Shown one piece after another: positions 5,434 through 11,577 of a stretch of 11,693 nucleotides of DNA; positions within the stretch are counted from its first letter, which is position 1; every line of letters begins with the position of its first letter. Made by a program: the position numbers and the translations under genes. This stretch comes from Candidatus Cibiobacter qucibialis. Lineage in GTDB: Bacteria > Bacillota > Clostridia > Oscillospirales > Ruminococcaceae. The stretch spans positions 1-11,693 of the forward strand of contig SAUS01000072.1 of NCBI GenBank assembly GCA_004000625.1, read 5' to 3'. The notes below the pieces were generated by a model. That model did not search any database, was not told the DNA's origin, and saw only the letters and a program-made list of their open reading frames with translations.

Positions 5434-6324
5434 TTATTCCACCGTTGCGCCTGTGTTATCGGGCAGCAGGCGGTAAACGGTAAAATGCTTTAGCTTTTCG
5501 CTCTGCGGCAGAGCTTCCTGCGCGCGGGCAAAGAATTCCTGATCGTCACGCGGGACAACCGCCATAATGGTGGGACCCGCGCCAGAAATATAAACAGCCA
5601 GCGCGCCCAGGTCCTGCGCCAGTTCAAACATTTCGTCCCCGCCATCGATCAGGGGCAGGCGGTATTTCTGGTGCAGGGAATCCTTGGTTGCCACGCCAAG
5701 CAGGCTGTAATCGCCATCGCAGAACGCGGCGGTAGCCAGCGCGGCGCGGGACAGATTATACACGGCGTCCTTATGGCTGACCATATCCGGCAGCGCGGCG
5801 CGCGCCTTGGAGGTCAGCAGGCGGAAATCCGGTACAAAAGCGGCAAATGCCAGCTGTTCATCGATGTTCTTTTTTACGCTGTAAACCTGGCCTTCGTCAT
5901 ACACACTGGTAACAAAGCCGCCCAGCATGGCGGGGGCCACGTTATCGGGGTGGCCCTCAATGGCGGTGGCAAGGGTCAGCATCTGGCGGCTGGTCAGCTT
6001 GTTGCCCAGCAAAGCGTTAGCACCCAAAATGCCCGCCACAATGCAGGCAGAGCTGGAACCCAGGCCGCGCGCCATGGGAATATCATTGCGCTGGGTAATG
6101 CGTAGGCCGCGCAGCGGAATGCCCAGCTGGTCATACACAGCGCGGGCGCTGCGGTAGACCAGGTTGTTTGCCCCGGTCGGCACATGGGTGCCATCCACCG
6201 AAGAAATGCGGATGCGGTCACATTCCTCAAAGGTAAACACGTTGTGCATGGAAAGCGCAAGGCCAAGACTGTCAAAACCGGCGCCGACATTGGCGCTGGT
6301 TGCCGGTACAGTTACGGTAATCAT
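5434..6324 (-). CDS. thrB: homoserine kinase
   Basis: ThrB, a GHMP-family kinase, phosphorylates homoserine to O-phosphohomoserine, the substrate of threonine synthase. The 296-residue product has the N-terminal VPATSANVGAGFDSLGLAL (6-24), the ATP-binding glycine-rich motif PMARGLGSSSAC (83-94), EGHPDN (123-128) and the C-terminal GAGPT motif, all standard for ThrB. The ATG at 6324 has GGGAG 8 bases upstream. It lies 27 bases after hom and 24 before lysC, so it is in the same operon. Threonine synthase (thrC), often adjacent, is absent from this window. Confidence 0.96.
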   Translation of the reverse strand: MITVTVPATSANVGAGFDSLGLALSMHNVFTFEECDRIRISSVDGTHVPTGANNLVYRSARAVYDQLGIPLRGLRITQRNDIPMARGLGSSSACIVAGILGANALLGNKLTSRQMLTLATAIEGHPDNVAPAMLGGFVTSVYDEGQVYSVKKNIDEQLAFAAFVPDFRLLTSKARAALPDMVSHKDAVYNLSRAALATAAFCDGDYSLLGVATKDSLHQKYRLPLIDGGDEMFELAQDLGALAVYISGAGPTIMAVVPRDDQEFFARAQEALPQSEKLKHFTVYRLLPDNTGATVE

Positions 6325-6351
6325 GTTATGTGCTCCCTTCCCTGTCGGGGC

Positions 6352-7590
6352 TTATTCCGGCAGCTTTTTCAGCACAAGCGCCAGGCGGCCGCCCAGAACT
6401 TCCAGCTTGGCTGCCACAGCCTCCAAGTCCGCAGCCGTGGCAGCTTCGATCAGGTACGCGGCAGAATCGCCATAGTCAAACACCAGCTTGCCGGGACCGG
6501 CCACATTGGGCAGCGCGGCGGCGGGCACGCCCGCGGTGCGGATGTAATAAGAATACTTGGCGGTATCCATCAGCTGGTGATCCAGCTTTTCGGCGGGCTT
6601 CCAGAACAGACTGTCATGGATCTTGCTGCCGTCCTTCAGGGCATCGATCACATCGGCCACAACGGCGCTGGCGGTGGGCAGCTTGCCGGCACCCTTGCCA
6701 TAGAACACAACATCGCCCAGCATATCCCCCTGCATCAGCACAGCGTTAAACACATCGTTCACGCCCGCCAGCTGGTTGGACTCCGGCACCAGCATCGGCT
6801 CCACACCGGCGCTGAACGCATCGGCTGCGCCTTCAGGGTTTTCATGGTACCAGACGATCAGCTTGATGGCGCAGTCCAGCTGCTCGGCAGCTTTTACATC
6901 CTCCACGGTCACATCGCGGATGCCGCGGGCGGGGATGTTATCCGGGTAAACATGATGCCCGCAGGCCAGGCTGCTCAGGATGGCGATTTTGCGGCAGGCA
7001 TCACGGCCATCCACATCGTCGCCGGGATCCTTGGTTTCGGCATAGCCCAGCTGCTGGGCAATTTTCAGCGCGGCATCAAAGCCCATGCTTTCGCGCTTCA
7101 TCTTGGTCAGCATAAAGTTGGTGGTTCCGTTCACAATGCCCTGGATCTGGCTGATCTGGTTTGCGGCAAGGCACTGGTGCATGGGAGTAATGATGGGGGT
7201 ACCGCCACCCACGCTGGCTTCAAACAGGAACGCTGCTTTATGCTCCCGTGCAAGAGCCAGCAGCTCTGCGCCATAGGTGGCAACCATCTCCTTGTTGGAG
7301 GTACACACGCTGCGGCCGCTTTCCAGGCACTGGCGCACATACGGATAAGCAAAACGGGTGCCGCCGATGGTTTCCACAACGACCTTGACTTCCGGATCGT
7401 TCAGGATCACATTGATATCTTTCACAAACAGCGCTGCGTCCGGAGAATCAGAAAAATCACGCACATCCAGGATGTACTTGACCTCCACCGGCTCACCCGC
7501 GCGGCGGGCAATGGATGCGGCGTTGCGGCGGCAGACTTCCAGCACACCGCTGCCAACGGTGCCGAATCCCATGATTGCAATTTTAGCCAT
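6352..7590 (-). CDS. hom: homoserine dehydrogenase
   Basis: Hom reduces aspartate semialdehyde to homoserine with NAD(P)H, the branch point away from lysine. The 412-residue product has the Rossmann motif GFGTVGSGV (8-16), SNKEM (98-102), ASVGGGTPI (125-133), NGTTNFML (154-161) and DPGDDVDGRDACRKIAIL (188-205). D197 and K201 are placed as the catalytic pair. The ATG at 7590 has GGGGAG 6 bases upstream; the frame extends further but without an RBS. Family members with a full C-terminal ACT domain are about 430 residues. Here the segment after about 345 keeps a YSYYIR strand but lacks the usual DxPGVL-type effector loop, so feedback control by that domain is doubtful. It lies between the thrR-like gene and thrB. 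Confidence 0.95.
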   Translation of the reverse strand: MAKIAIMGFGTVGSGVLEVCRRNAASIARRAGEPVEVKYILDVRDFSDSPDAALFVKDINVILNDPEVKVVVETIGGTRFAYPYVRQCLESGRSVCTSNKEMVATYGAELLALAREHKAAFLFEASVGGGTPIITPMHQCLAANQISQIQGIVNGTTNFMLTKMKRESMGFDAALKIAQQLGYAETKDPGDDVDGRDACRKIAILSSLACGHHVYPDNIPARGIRDVTVEDVKAAEQLDCAIKLIVWYHENPEGAADAFSAGVEPMLVPESNQLAGVNDVFNAVLMQGDMLGDVVFYGKGAGKLPTASAVVADVIDALKDGSKIHDSLFWKPAEKLDHQLMDTAKYSYYIRTAGVPAAALPNVAGPGKLVFDYGDSAAYLIEAATAADLEAVAAKLEVLGGRLALVLKKLPE

Positions 7591-7669
7591 ACTATACTCC
7601 CCTTGTTCCTTATGCGGCTGCCCGCATCCGGTATTCCGCTCTGTGCGCCTTGGCGGCGTGTGTTCACTT

Positions 7670-8098
7670 TCAGGTTCCGCGGTGCACTTCCACCACAAAC
7701 GACTGACGGGCCAGCCGGGTCAGCATTTCCTCAACGGTCATCTGCATGGTTCCGGTGCGCACGGTAACTTCCACCTGCGCGGTACCATTTTCCGGCCGGG
7801 ACTGGGTGATGGTAACAACCGATGCACCCGCTGCCGAAATACCGGAAAGCAGGCTTTGCAAAGCGCCGGTTTTGTCCAGCAGGGTGGCGATCACGGTAAT
7901 GGCCTCGCGGCCGGTTTCGGCGTCAAACACATAGTCCTTGTACTTATAGAACGCACTGCGGGAAATGCCCGCCTGACGCGCTGCCGTGGAAATATTGCTC
8001 ACGCTGCCGGAAGCCAGAAGCTCCTTGGCCTGCAGTACCTTAAGGAACACATCCGGCAAAGCGGAGCTGTCTACCAACAAAAAACGGCGCTCGCCCAT
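7670..8098 (-). CDS. thrR: HTH-ACT domain protein, ThrR (YszB/PheB, UPF0735) family
   Basis: A 142-residue protein with two parts. The N-terminal helix-turn-helix region (about 16-55) contains ISTAARQAGISRSAFYKYKD. The C-terminal ACT domain (about 66-140) contains LLDKTGALQSLL and a beta-alpha-beta pattern. The length and order match the UPF0735 family, whose B. subtilis member (YszB, once PheB) was identified as ThrR, a repressor of threonine-pathway genes. Here it heads the hom-thrB-lysC operon, which supports that role and suggests autoregulation through an amino-acid effector bound by the ACT domain. The ATG at 8098 has GGAGG 8 bases upstream. The alternative is a role in phenylalanine metabolism, as the older name pheB implies, but no phe genes are near. 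The effector cannot be read from the sequence. Confidence 0.85.
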   Translation of the reverse strand: MGERRFLLVDSSALPDVFLKVLQAKELLASGSVSNISTAARQAGISRSAFYKYKDYVFDAETGREAITVIATLLDKTGALQSLLSGISAAGASVVTITQSRPENGTAQVEVTVRTGTMQMTVEEMLTRLARQSFVVEVHRGT

Positions 8099-8119
8099 GT
8101 TGTTTCCCTCCTATGTACA

Positions 8120-8212
8120 TGTGTATTCACAACGAGGATAATCATACCACAAGTGTGCGCGGCTTGCAAGCATTTTAGAAAAAATGTTGTGTATTTGAGC
8201 ATGATGCACAAC
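8120..8212. promoter_or_regulatory. cluster of TGTG/CACA palindromes, candidate ThrR operators
   Basis: Three related inverted repeats surround the operon promoter: TGTG-TATT-CACA (8120-8131) in the leader, CACA-AG-TGTG (8148-8157) in the spacer, and GTTGTG/CACAAC (arms 8186-8191 and 8207-8212) upstream of the -35. The 8-mer TGTGTATT occurs in both flanking sites (8120-8127 and 8188-8195), 68 bp apart. The layout fits repression, perhaps with looping, by the HTH-ACT protein encoded first in the operon. Binding is inferred only. Confidence 0.4.
8141..8169 (-). promoter_or_regulatory. sigma-A promoter of thrR-hom-thrB-lysC operon
   Basis: On the minus strand the -35 is TTGCAA (8169-8164), the spacer is 17 bp and the -10 is TATGAT (8146-8141), with an extended TG (TGGTATGAT). 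An A/T-rich block, ATTTTTTCTAAAAT, lies just upstream of the -35 as a likely UP element. The start is predicted near 8134, giving a leader of about 35 bases. The spacer itself contains CACA-AG-TGTG (8148-8157), and palindromes flank the promoter. Confidence 0.85.
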
Positions 8213-8371
8213 TGGCCTGTTGGTACGGTGGAATCTTCCCGTGCTTTTATCTGTTTTTATGCGGTGGAAGTGTGTCTTTCATTCGTGCACGTACATTTGA
8301 TACGCTTCTGCCCGCCTTATTAAGGCCGCAAAAGGGCCGTGCATTTTCTCCTCATTCGCATGGTTCTCGCT
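8213..8371. other. intergenic stretch without a supportable gene
   Basis: This is the middle of a roughly 390-base space between the PBP stop and the thrR-like start. It holds only short inverted repeats, such as GCCTTATTAAGGC (8314-8326). A 21-codon minus-strand ORF (8344-8279) has an AGGAG only 3 bases from its ATG. I see no T-box, riboswitch or tRNA. Confidence 0.5.
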
Positions 8372-8377
8372 GCTGCC

Positions 8378-8406
8378 ATTATAGCATGTCCTCCATTCCA
8401 ATACAA
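8378..8406 (-). promoter_or_regulatory. possible extended -10 promoter downstream of PBP terminator
   Basis: The minus strand has a perfect TATAAT (8383-8378) with TGC before it (TGCTATAAT), and a weak TTGTAT -35 (8406-8401) at 17 bp spacing. The -35 overlaps the U-rich tail of the PBP terminator. It could give the amino-acid operon a second, longer leader starting near 8371, or be fortuitous. Confidence 0.4.
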
Positions 8407-8443
8407 CAAACGGGCACAGCAGCTTTGTAAACTGCTGTGCCCG
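8399..8443 (-). terminator. rho-independent terminator after the PBP gene
   Basis: A perfect 12-bp stem, CGGGCACAGCAG/CTGCTGTGCCCG (8411-8422 with 8432-8443), has a 9-base loop. On the minus strand it is followed by the T-rich TTTGTTGTATT. It lies 43 bases past the PBP stop codon and separates the PBP gene from the amino-acid operon. Confidence 0.85.
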
Positions 8444-8485
8444 ATCTGGCTTATTGAATTTTCAGACTATTGGAACTTTACGCGA

Positions 8486-10966
8486 TCAGCCTGCCGCCGG
8501 ATCCAGCGTGTTCACGCTGGGGTCGGTCAGGGTGGAATAGCTGTCATCCGGCAGGTTGTCCTCGGTATAGTAGCCGGTCTCACCACCGCCGGATACGATC
8601 GCACCGGTGGAGGTGCTGAACTGCTTCTGCACAACGGAGTCATCATAATAGAAGTCCTTGGCAGGCTTATCGGCCTGGGCAGCTTCCATATACCGCTTAA
8701 AGGCGCGCTGGGTCGGTTTACCGTTGTTGCCCAGGGTGCCATCCACACCCCACATGCTGTAAGGCTTATCATAGCCCCACCACACAGCGGTGGAATAGTA
8801 TGGGGAAACACCGGCGAAGGTATAGTCCTTAAAGTCGCTGGTCGTACCTGTCTTGCCGATGGTATCAATGCCCTCGGTTTCCGGCTTCATGCCGTTTGCC
8901 GTACCGGGCTTTTTCCACACGTTGCTCAGCAGACGGTTCATGATGGTAGCGGCTGCAGGGTCAATGGCCTGCACGGTGGTAACGCGCTTGCTGTTATCCA
9001 GGTACAGGTTGCCGTCCGAATCATAGATCTCGGTCCAGTAGTGCGGGGTGGTAAACTTGCCGTCATTGAAAATGGAGTAAGCGCCAGCCAGCTCCACAAC
9101 CGTCAGGCCTTGGCTCTGGGAGCCCAGCACCAGAGGCGCCAGGTCAACGTCATGTTCGGGATCCAGATAGGTGCAGTTGAGGGTATCATGCGCAAAGCTG
9201 AACAGCTCTTCCGCACCGACATAGGAACCGATCCAGACCGCAATGGTGTTGTAAGAGCGGCGCAGTGCATCATACACCAGCATGGTGGCACCATCGCCGC
9301 CTGCGCCGCCATAGTTGGTGGGCCAGTCGCGCCACACATCATCGCGGGACTGGTTGACTGCATTATACTTGTCAGTAGAAAGGCCAAGCTTCAGGCAGCG
9401 GTCGGTATCCAGCACCTGATGGTCGCTCTTGAGGTAATACGGCGTATCCGCCATGGGCGAAGAATAGTTGATGATCTTGCTGTCCACTGCCAGGCAATAA
9501 GCAGCAATGGGTTTCATGGTGGAACCGGTCTGGTGGGGCAGCGTGGCGCGGTTGGTGCCGCGGTCTACTTTCTTTTCGCCCAGGCCGCCAACCAGGGCAA
9601 CGATCTCGCCGCGGTGGCCATCCTCCATGCTGATGGACGCCATAGCCGCCTGGGTGCGCACGCTTTCATAGAAGATCAGGTTGCCGTTGTCATCCTGGCT
9701 GGTTTTCAGGGTGGTGTTTTCCTTATCGGCATAGACCGGCACATCATCGTCCGTGAACACAGAAGAGCCGTCCGGGTTCAGCGGCAGGCCGCTCTCGTCA
9801 TAGGTAATCTCGCTGTCCGCCGGGATACTGGAAGAAACCTCTTCCTCGTGCCACAGGGCCGGGAAGAGCTCGCCGTCGCCGGTGTCCTCGTTCAGCATGA
9901 CCTGCTCCATGGCAGACTGTGCTTTCTGGTCCAGGGTAGAGTAGATGCGCAGGCCATCGGAGAAGATCTTATCCTGTGCTTCGGCACGGGTGCAGCTTTC
10001 CTGCTCCATGATTGCCTGGGTGACATCCGCAAACAAAGCGTCGTCAAAATAAGAGTTGCGGGAAGTACGGGTGACCTTTTCGGTGGCCGATTTGCTCTCG
10101 GCCAGGGTGATGGGTTCCGCCTGTGCAGCAGCGCACTCTTCATCGGTAATATACCCCTGGTTGCGCATCAAAGCCAGAACATGGTTGCGGCGCTTGAGCA
10201 GATTTTCCGGGTTGGTAGCCGGGTTAAAGTTCTTGGGATTCTTGGTGATGGAAGCCAGCTCGGCGCATTCGGCCAGGCTCAATTCCTCCACGCTCTTGCC
10301 AAAATACTCCTGCGCGCCGGCTTCCATGCCATAGATGGTGCCGGTCAGCGGGATGGTATTGAGGTAAGCTTCCAGGATGGTTTCTTTGCTGTAGCGGTTG
10401 CAAAGGCCCAACGCGCGGAAAATCTCGCGCACCTTACGCAGAATGTCCTGTTCACTATCACCGGTCAGGTTTTTGACCAGCTGCTGCTCCAGCGTGGAAG
10501 CGCCCTGCTTGGAGCCAAGCAGCGCGTTTCCGGTAAACTCGTTCAGGGCAGCGGCAATGGTGCGCTTGACGTTGATGCCGGGCTCGCTGCGAAAATCCTT
10601 ATCCTCAACGGCGATGACCGCATTCTGCAGGTCTTCCGGCATGGCCGAAATTTCGCGCCAGATGCGGTTATTTTCGCCAGCAAAGGTGTTCACCTCGTTG
10701 CCGTCGCGGTCATACACAATGGAGGTCTGTTTGAGCTTCTGCTCATCCAGGTCCAGCTTGCCGTCCGGGTCCTCGGTCACCTGCACCACATACAGCGAAA
10801 GCAGCACCGCACCGGCGCTGGCCGCCATGACGCAAACGCACAGCAGGCAGCCAATGAACCGCATGATGGTGCCGAATATACTGCGGCGCGGCTTATTTTT
10901 TTTCTTTTTTCCGTTTTTCTTTTGGGCGGAAGTTGCGGCTGTTTCCGGGCTTTTTGCACTTTGCAT
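8486..10966 (-). CDS. class A penicillin-binding protein (transglycosylase/transpeptidase)
   Basis: A bifunctional peptidoglycan synthase that polymerises lipid II and cross-links the strands outside the membrane. The 826-residue product has a lysine-rich cytoplasmic tail (1-33) and one membrane anchor (about 34-62). The GT51 domain has E121 in EDKDF, QGASTLEQQL (154-163), RKVRE (177-181) and KETILEAYLN (194-203). The transpeptidase has S482 in STMK, SYN (571-573) and KTGT (705-708), all intact. Two oddities: the usual His of the first GT51 motif (EDxxFxxHxG) is Glu128, and an acidic insert of about 80 residues (356-435) precedes the transpeptidase. The start is uncertain. The ATG at 10966 fits the family but has only a distant AGGA, while a strong AAAGGAGG further up is spaced for an ATA codon at 10996. 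It is transcribed alone, between its own promoter and terminator; ponA/pbp1A-like is the nearest label. Confidence 0.93.
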   Translation of the reverse strand: MQSAKSPETAATSAQKKNGKKKKNKPRRSIFGTIMRFIGCLLCVCVMAASAGAVLLSLYVVQVTEDPDGKLDLDEQKLKQTSIVYDRDGNEVNTFAGENNRIWREISAMPEDLQNAVIAVEDKDFRSEPGINVKRTIAAALNEFTGNALLGSKQGASTLEQQLVKNLTGDSEQDILRKVREIFRALGLCNRYSKETILEAYLNTIPLTGTIYGMEAGAQEYFGKSVEELSLAECAELASITKNPKNFNPATNPENLLKRRNHVLALMRNQGYITDEECAAAQAEPITLAESKSATEKVTRTSRNSYFDDALFADVTQAIMEQESCTRAEAQDKIFSDGLRIYSTLDQKAQSAMEQVMLNEDTGDGELFPALWHEEEVSSSIPADSEITYDESGLPLNPDGSSVFTDDDVPVYADKENTTLKTSQDDNGNLIFYESVRTQAAMASISMEDGHRGEIVALVGGLGEKKVDRGTNRATLPHQTGSTMKPIAAYCLAVDSKIINYSSPMADTPYYLKSDHQVLDTDRCLKLGLSTDKYNAVNQSRDDVWRDWPTNYGGAGGDGATMLVYDALRRSYNTIAVWIGSYVGAEELFSFAHDTLNCTYLDPEHDVDLAPLVLGSQSQGLTVVELAGAYSIFNDGKFTTPHYWTEIYDSDGNLYLDNSKRVTTVQAIDPAAATIMNRLLSNVWKKPGTANGMKPETEGIDTIGKTGTTSDFKDYTFAGVSPYYSTAVWWGYDKPYSMWGVDGTLGNNGKPTQRAFKRYMEAAQADKPAKDFYYDDSVVQKQFSTSTGAIVSGGGETGYYTEDNLPDDSYSTLTDPSVNTLDPAAG

Positions 10967-11004
10967 GGAAATGTGCCGTTCCTGTTTGGGGTCTATGGGG
11001 ACCG

Positions 11005-11012
11005 CCTCCTTT
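11005..11012 (-). promoter_or_regulatory. strong SD-like site without a normal start codon
   Basis: AAAGGAGG lies in frame upstream of the PBP gene. Eight bases after its GGAGG comes ATA (10996-10994), in the PBP frame; no ATG, GTG or TTG is in range. The first ATG of a family-like N terminus (10966) is 38 bases from the GGAGG. Either a rare AUA start is used or the ribosome binds here and initiates elsewhere. Confidence 0.5.
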
Positions 11013-11024
11013 GGGATAATTGCG

Positions 11025-11051
11025 GCAGGCGCGAAGCCTGCCTGCGCCTGC
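11025..11051 (-). other. hairpin in PBP 5' leader
   Basis: Perfect 8-base arms GCAGGCGC/GCGCCTGC (11025-11032 with 11044-11051) flank an 11-base loop, inside the predicted PBP leader and 12 bases before the AAAGGAGG. It has no U-tract. It may protect the mRNA or influence access to the SD site. Confidence 0.45.
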
Positions 11052-11107
11052 ACTGATACGCGGCCGCACAGCGCGGTCACGCAGATGGGCATAAAGCCAT
11101 AGAATGA

Positions 11108-11116
11108 ATTATATCA
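11108..11116 (-). promoter_or_regulatory. extended -10 promoter for the PBP gene
   Basis: The minus strand reads TGATATAAT (11116-11108): a perfect -10 with the extended TG element. No good -35 is seen at 17-18 bp, which extended -10 promoters tolerate. The predicted start near 11101 gives a leader of about 135 bases to the ATG at 10966 and makes the upstream ATG at 11092 an unlikely start. Confidence 0.65.
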
Positions 11117-11166
11117 CAAAGTATTGCCAAAAGTACAGTAGCAGGCAGACAATTTTCACTTTTTTA

Positions 11167-11188
11167 CGGTTTGGGTGCCGCCAAACCG
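11167..11188. repeat. inverted repeat in the divergent promoter region
   Basis: CGGTTTGG and CCAAACCG form a perfect 8-bp inverted repeat with a 6-base GTGCCG loop, between the divergent PBP and BofC-like genes. No T-run follows on either strand, so it is not a standard terminator. It could be an operator or a leader hairpin of the plus-strand transcript. Confidence 0.5.
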
Positions 11189-11265
11189 GGCATACTGCTT
11201 GCAGGAGCGTACTATTTGATTTGTGAAATTTGCGAATACTACAAAATAGAGGGAGGTTTTTGCCC

Positions 11266-11577
11266 ATGCGTTACCAACTGCCGCGGGGCTATCGCCGCTA
11301 CCTGCTGGGGCTGGCCATGCTGGCGCTGCTGTGCATTGCCGCAGCCGTAACAGTGTTTTTTGTTCCGGTGCAAAAACAACAGCCGCAGGCGCAATACTTG
11401 TTAAAAGATAACGCCGGGCGGCTGGCCCTGTATACCCCGGACGGCACCGGTCCCCTGGCGCAGTACGATGTATACACCCGCCTGCTGCCGGAGCCGGACT
11501 GCCTGGCATTGCAGCAGGGCGTGAGCATTTATACCGAAGCCGAATTGCAGCAAAAACTGGAAGATTACGGCCTGTAG
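11266..11577 (+). CDS. small membrane-anchored protein resembling BofC C-terminal domain
   Basis: A 103-residue protein with a short basic N terminus (RGYRR) and one strong hydrophobic segment (about 13-33). An extracytoplasmic domain follows, reading YLLKDNAGRLALYTPDG, then DVYTRLLPEPD, LQQGVSIYTEAEL and LEDYGL. This order (Y-L-K-x-GxxA-Y, then a LP-x-D motif, GI/V-x-V, then EL-x-LEDY) is the pattern I associate with the BofC C-terminal domain of Bacillota. In B. subtilis BofC restrains the SpoIVB protease in sigma-K control, but the N-terminal BofC domain is missing here and short clostridial versions have no established role. The ATG at 11266 has GGAGG 9 bases upstream; an in-frame TTG at 11230 lacks an RBS. 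It is the only plus-strand gene. No convincing promoter is seen, though AATACTA (11235-11241) resembles a sigma-G -10. Confidence 0.72.
   Translation: MRYQLPRGYRRYLLGLAMLALLCIAAAVTVFFVPVQKQQPQAQYLLKDNAGRLALYTPDGTGPLAQYDVYTRLLPEPDCLALQQGVSIYTEAELQQKLEDYGL

Noticed and set aside
4108..5493. Long plus-strand open frame opposite lysC
   Set aside because: Antisense shadow of a highly conserved enzyme; no start signals and no known domain.
7591..7698. Longer hom start at 7698
   Set aside because: The extra 36 residues precede the Rossmann motif without family resemblance, overlap the thrR-like gene, and the ATG at 7590 has GGGGAG at good spacing.
6184..7767. Long plus-strand open frame opposite hom and thrR-like
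   Set aside because: Same reasoning: antisense to conserved genes, no RBS, His/Gly-rich shadow composition.
8215..8245. GGTGGAATCTTCCC resembling a T-box element
   Set aside because: It lacks the conserved T-box core and antiterminator context and is on the plus strand, away from the operon it would control.
8279..8344. 21-codon minus-strand ORF as a possible leader peptide
   Set aside because: AGGAG lies only 3 bases from its ATG, and the peptide has no run of Thr, Lys, Met or Ile codons to suggest attenuation.
8339..11056. Very long plus-strand open frame opposite the PBP gene
   Set aside because: It is antisense to a gene with intact catalytic motifs, has no RBS or recognisable domain, and reads as the low-complexity product expected from a moderately GC-rich complementary strand.
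11191..11245. Plus-strand promoters for the BofC-like gene (CATACT, TACTAT, AATACTA, TACAAA)
   Set aside because: None has a convincing -35 at proper spacing for sigma-A or for sporulation sigma factors.
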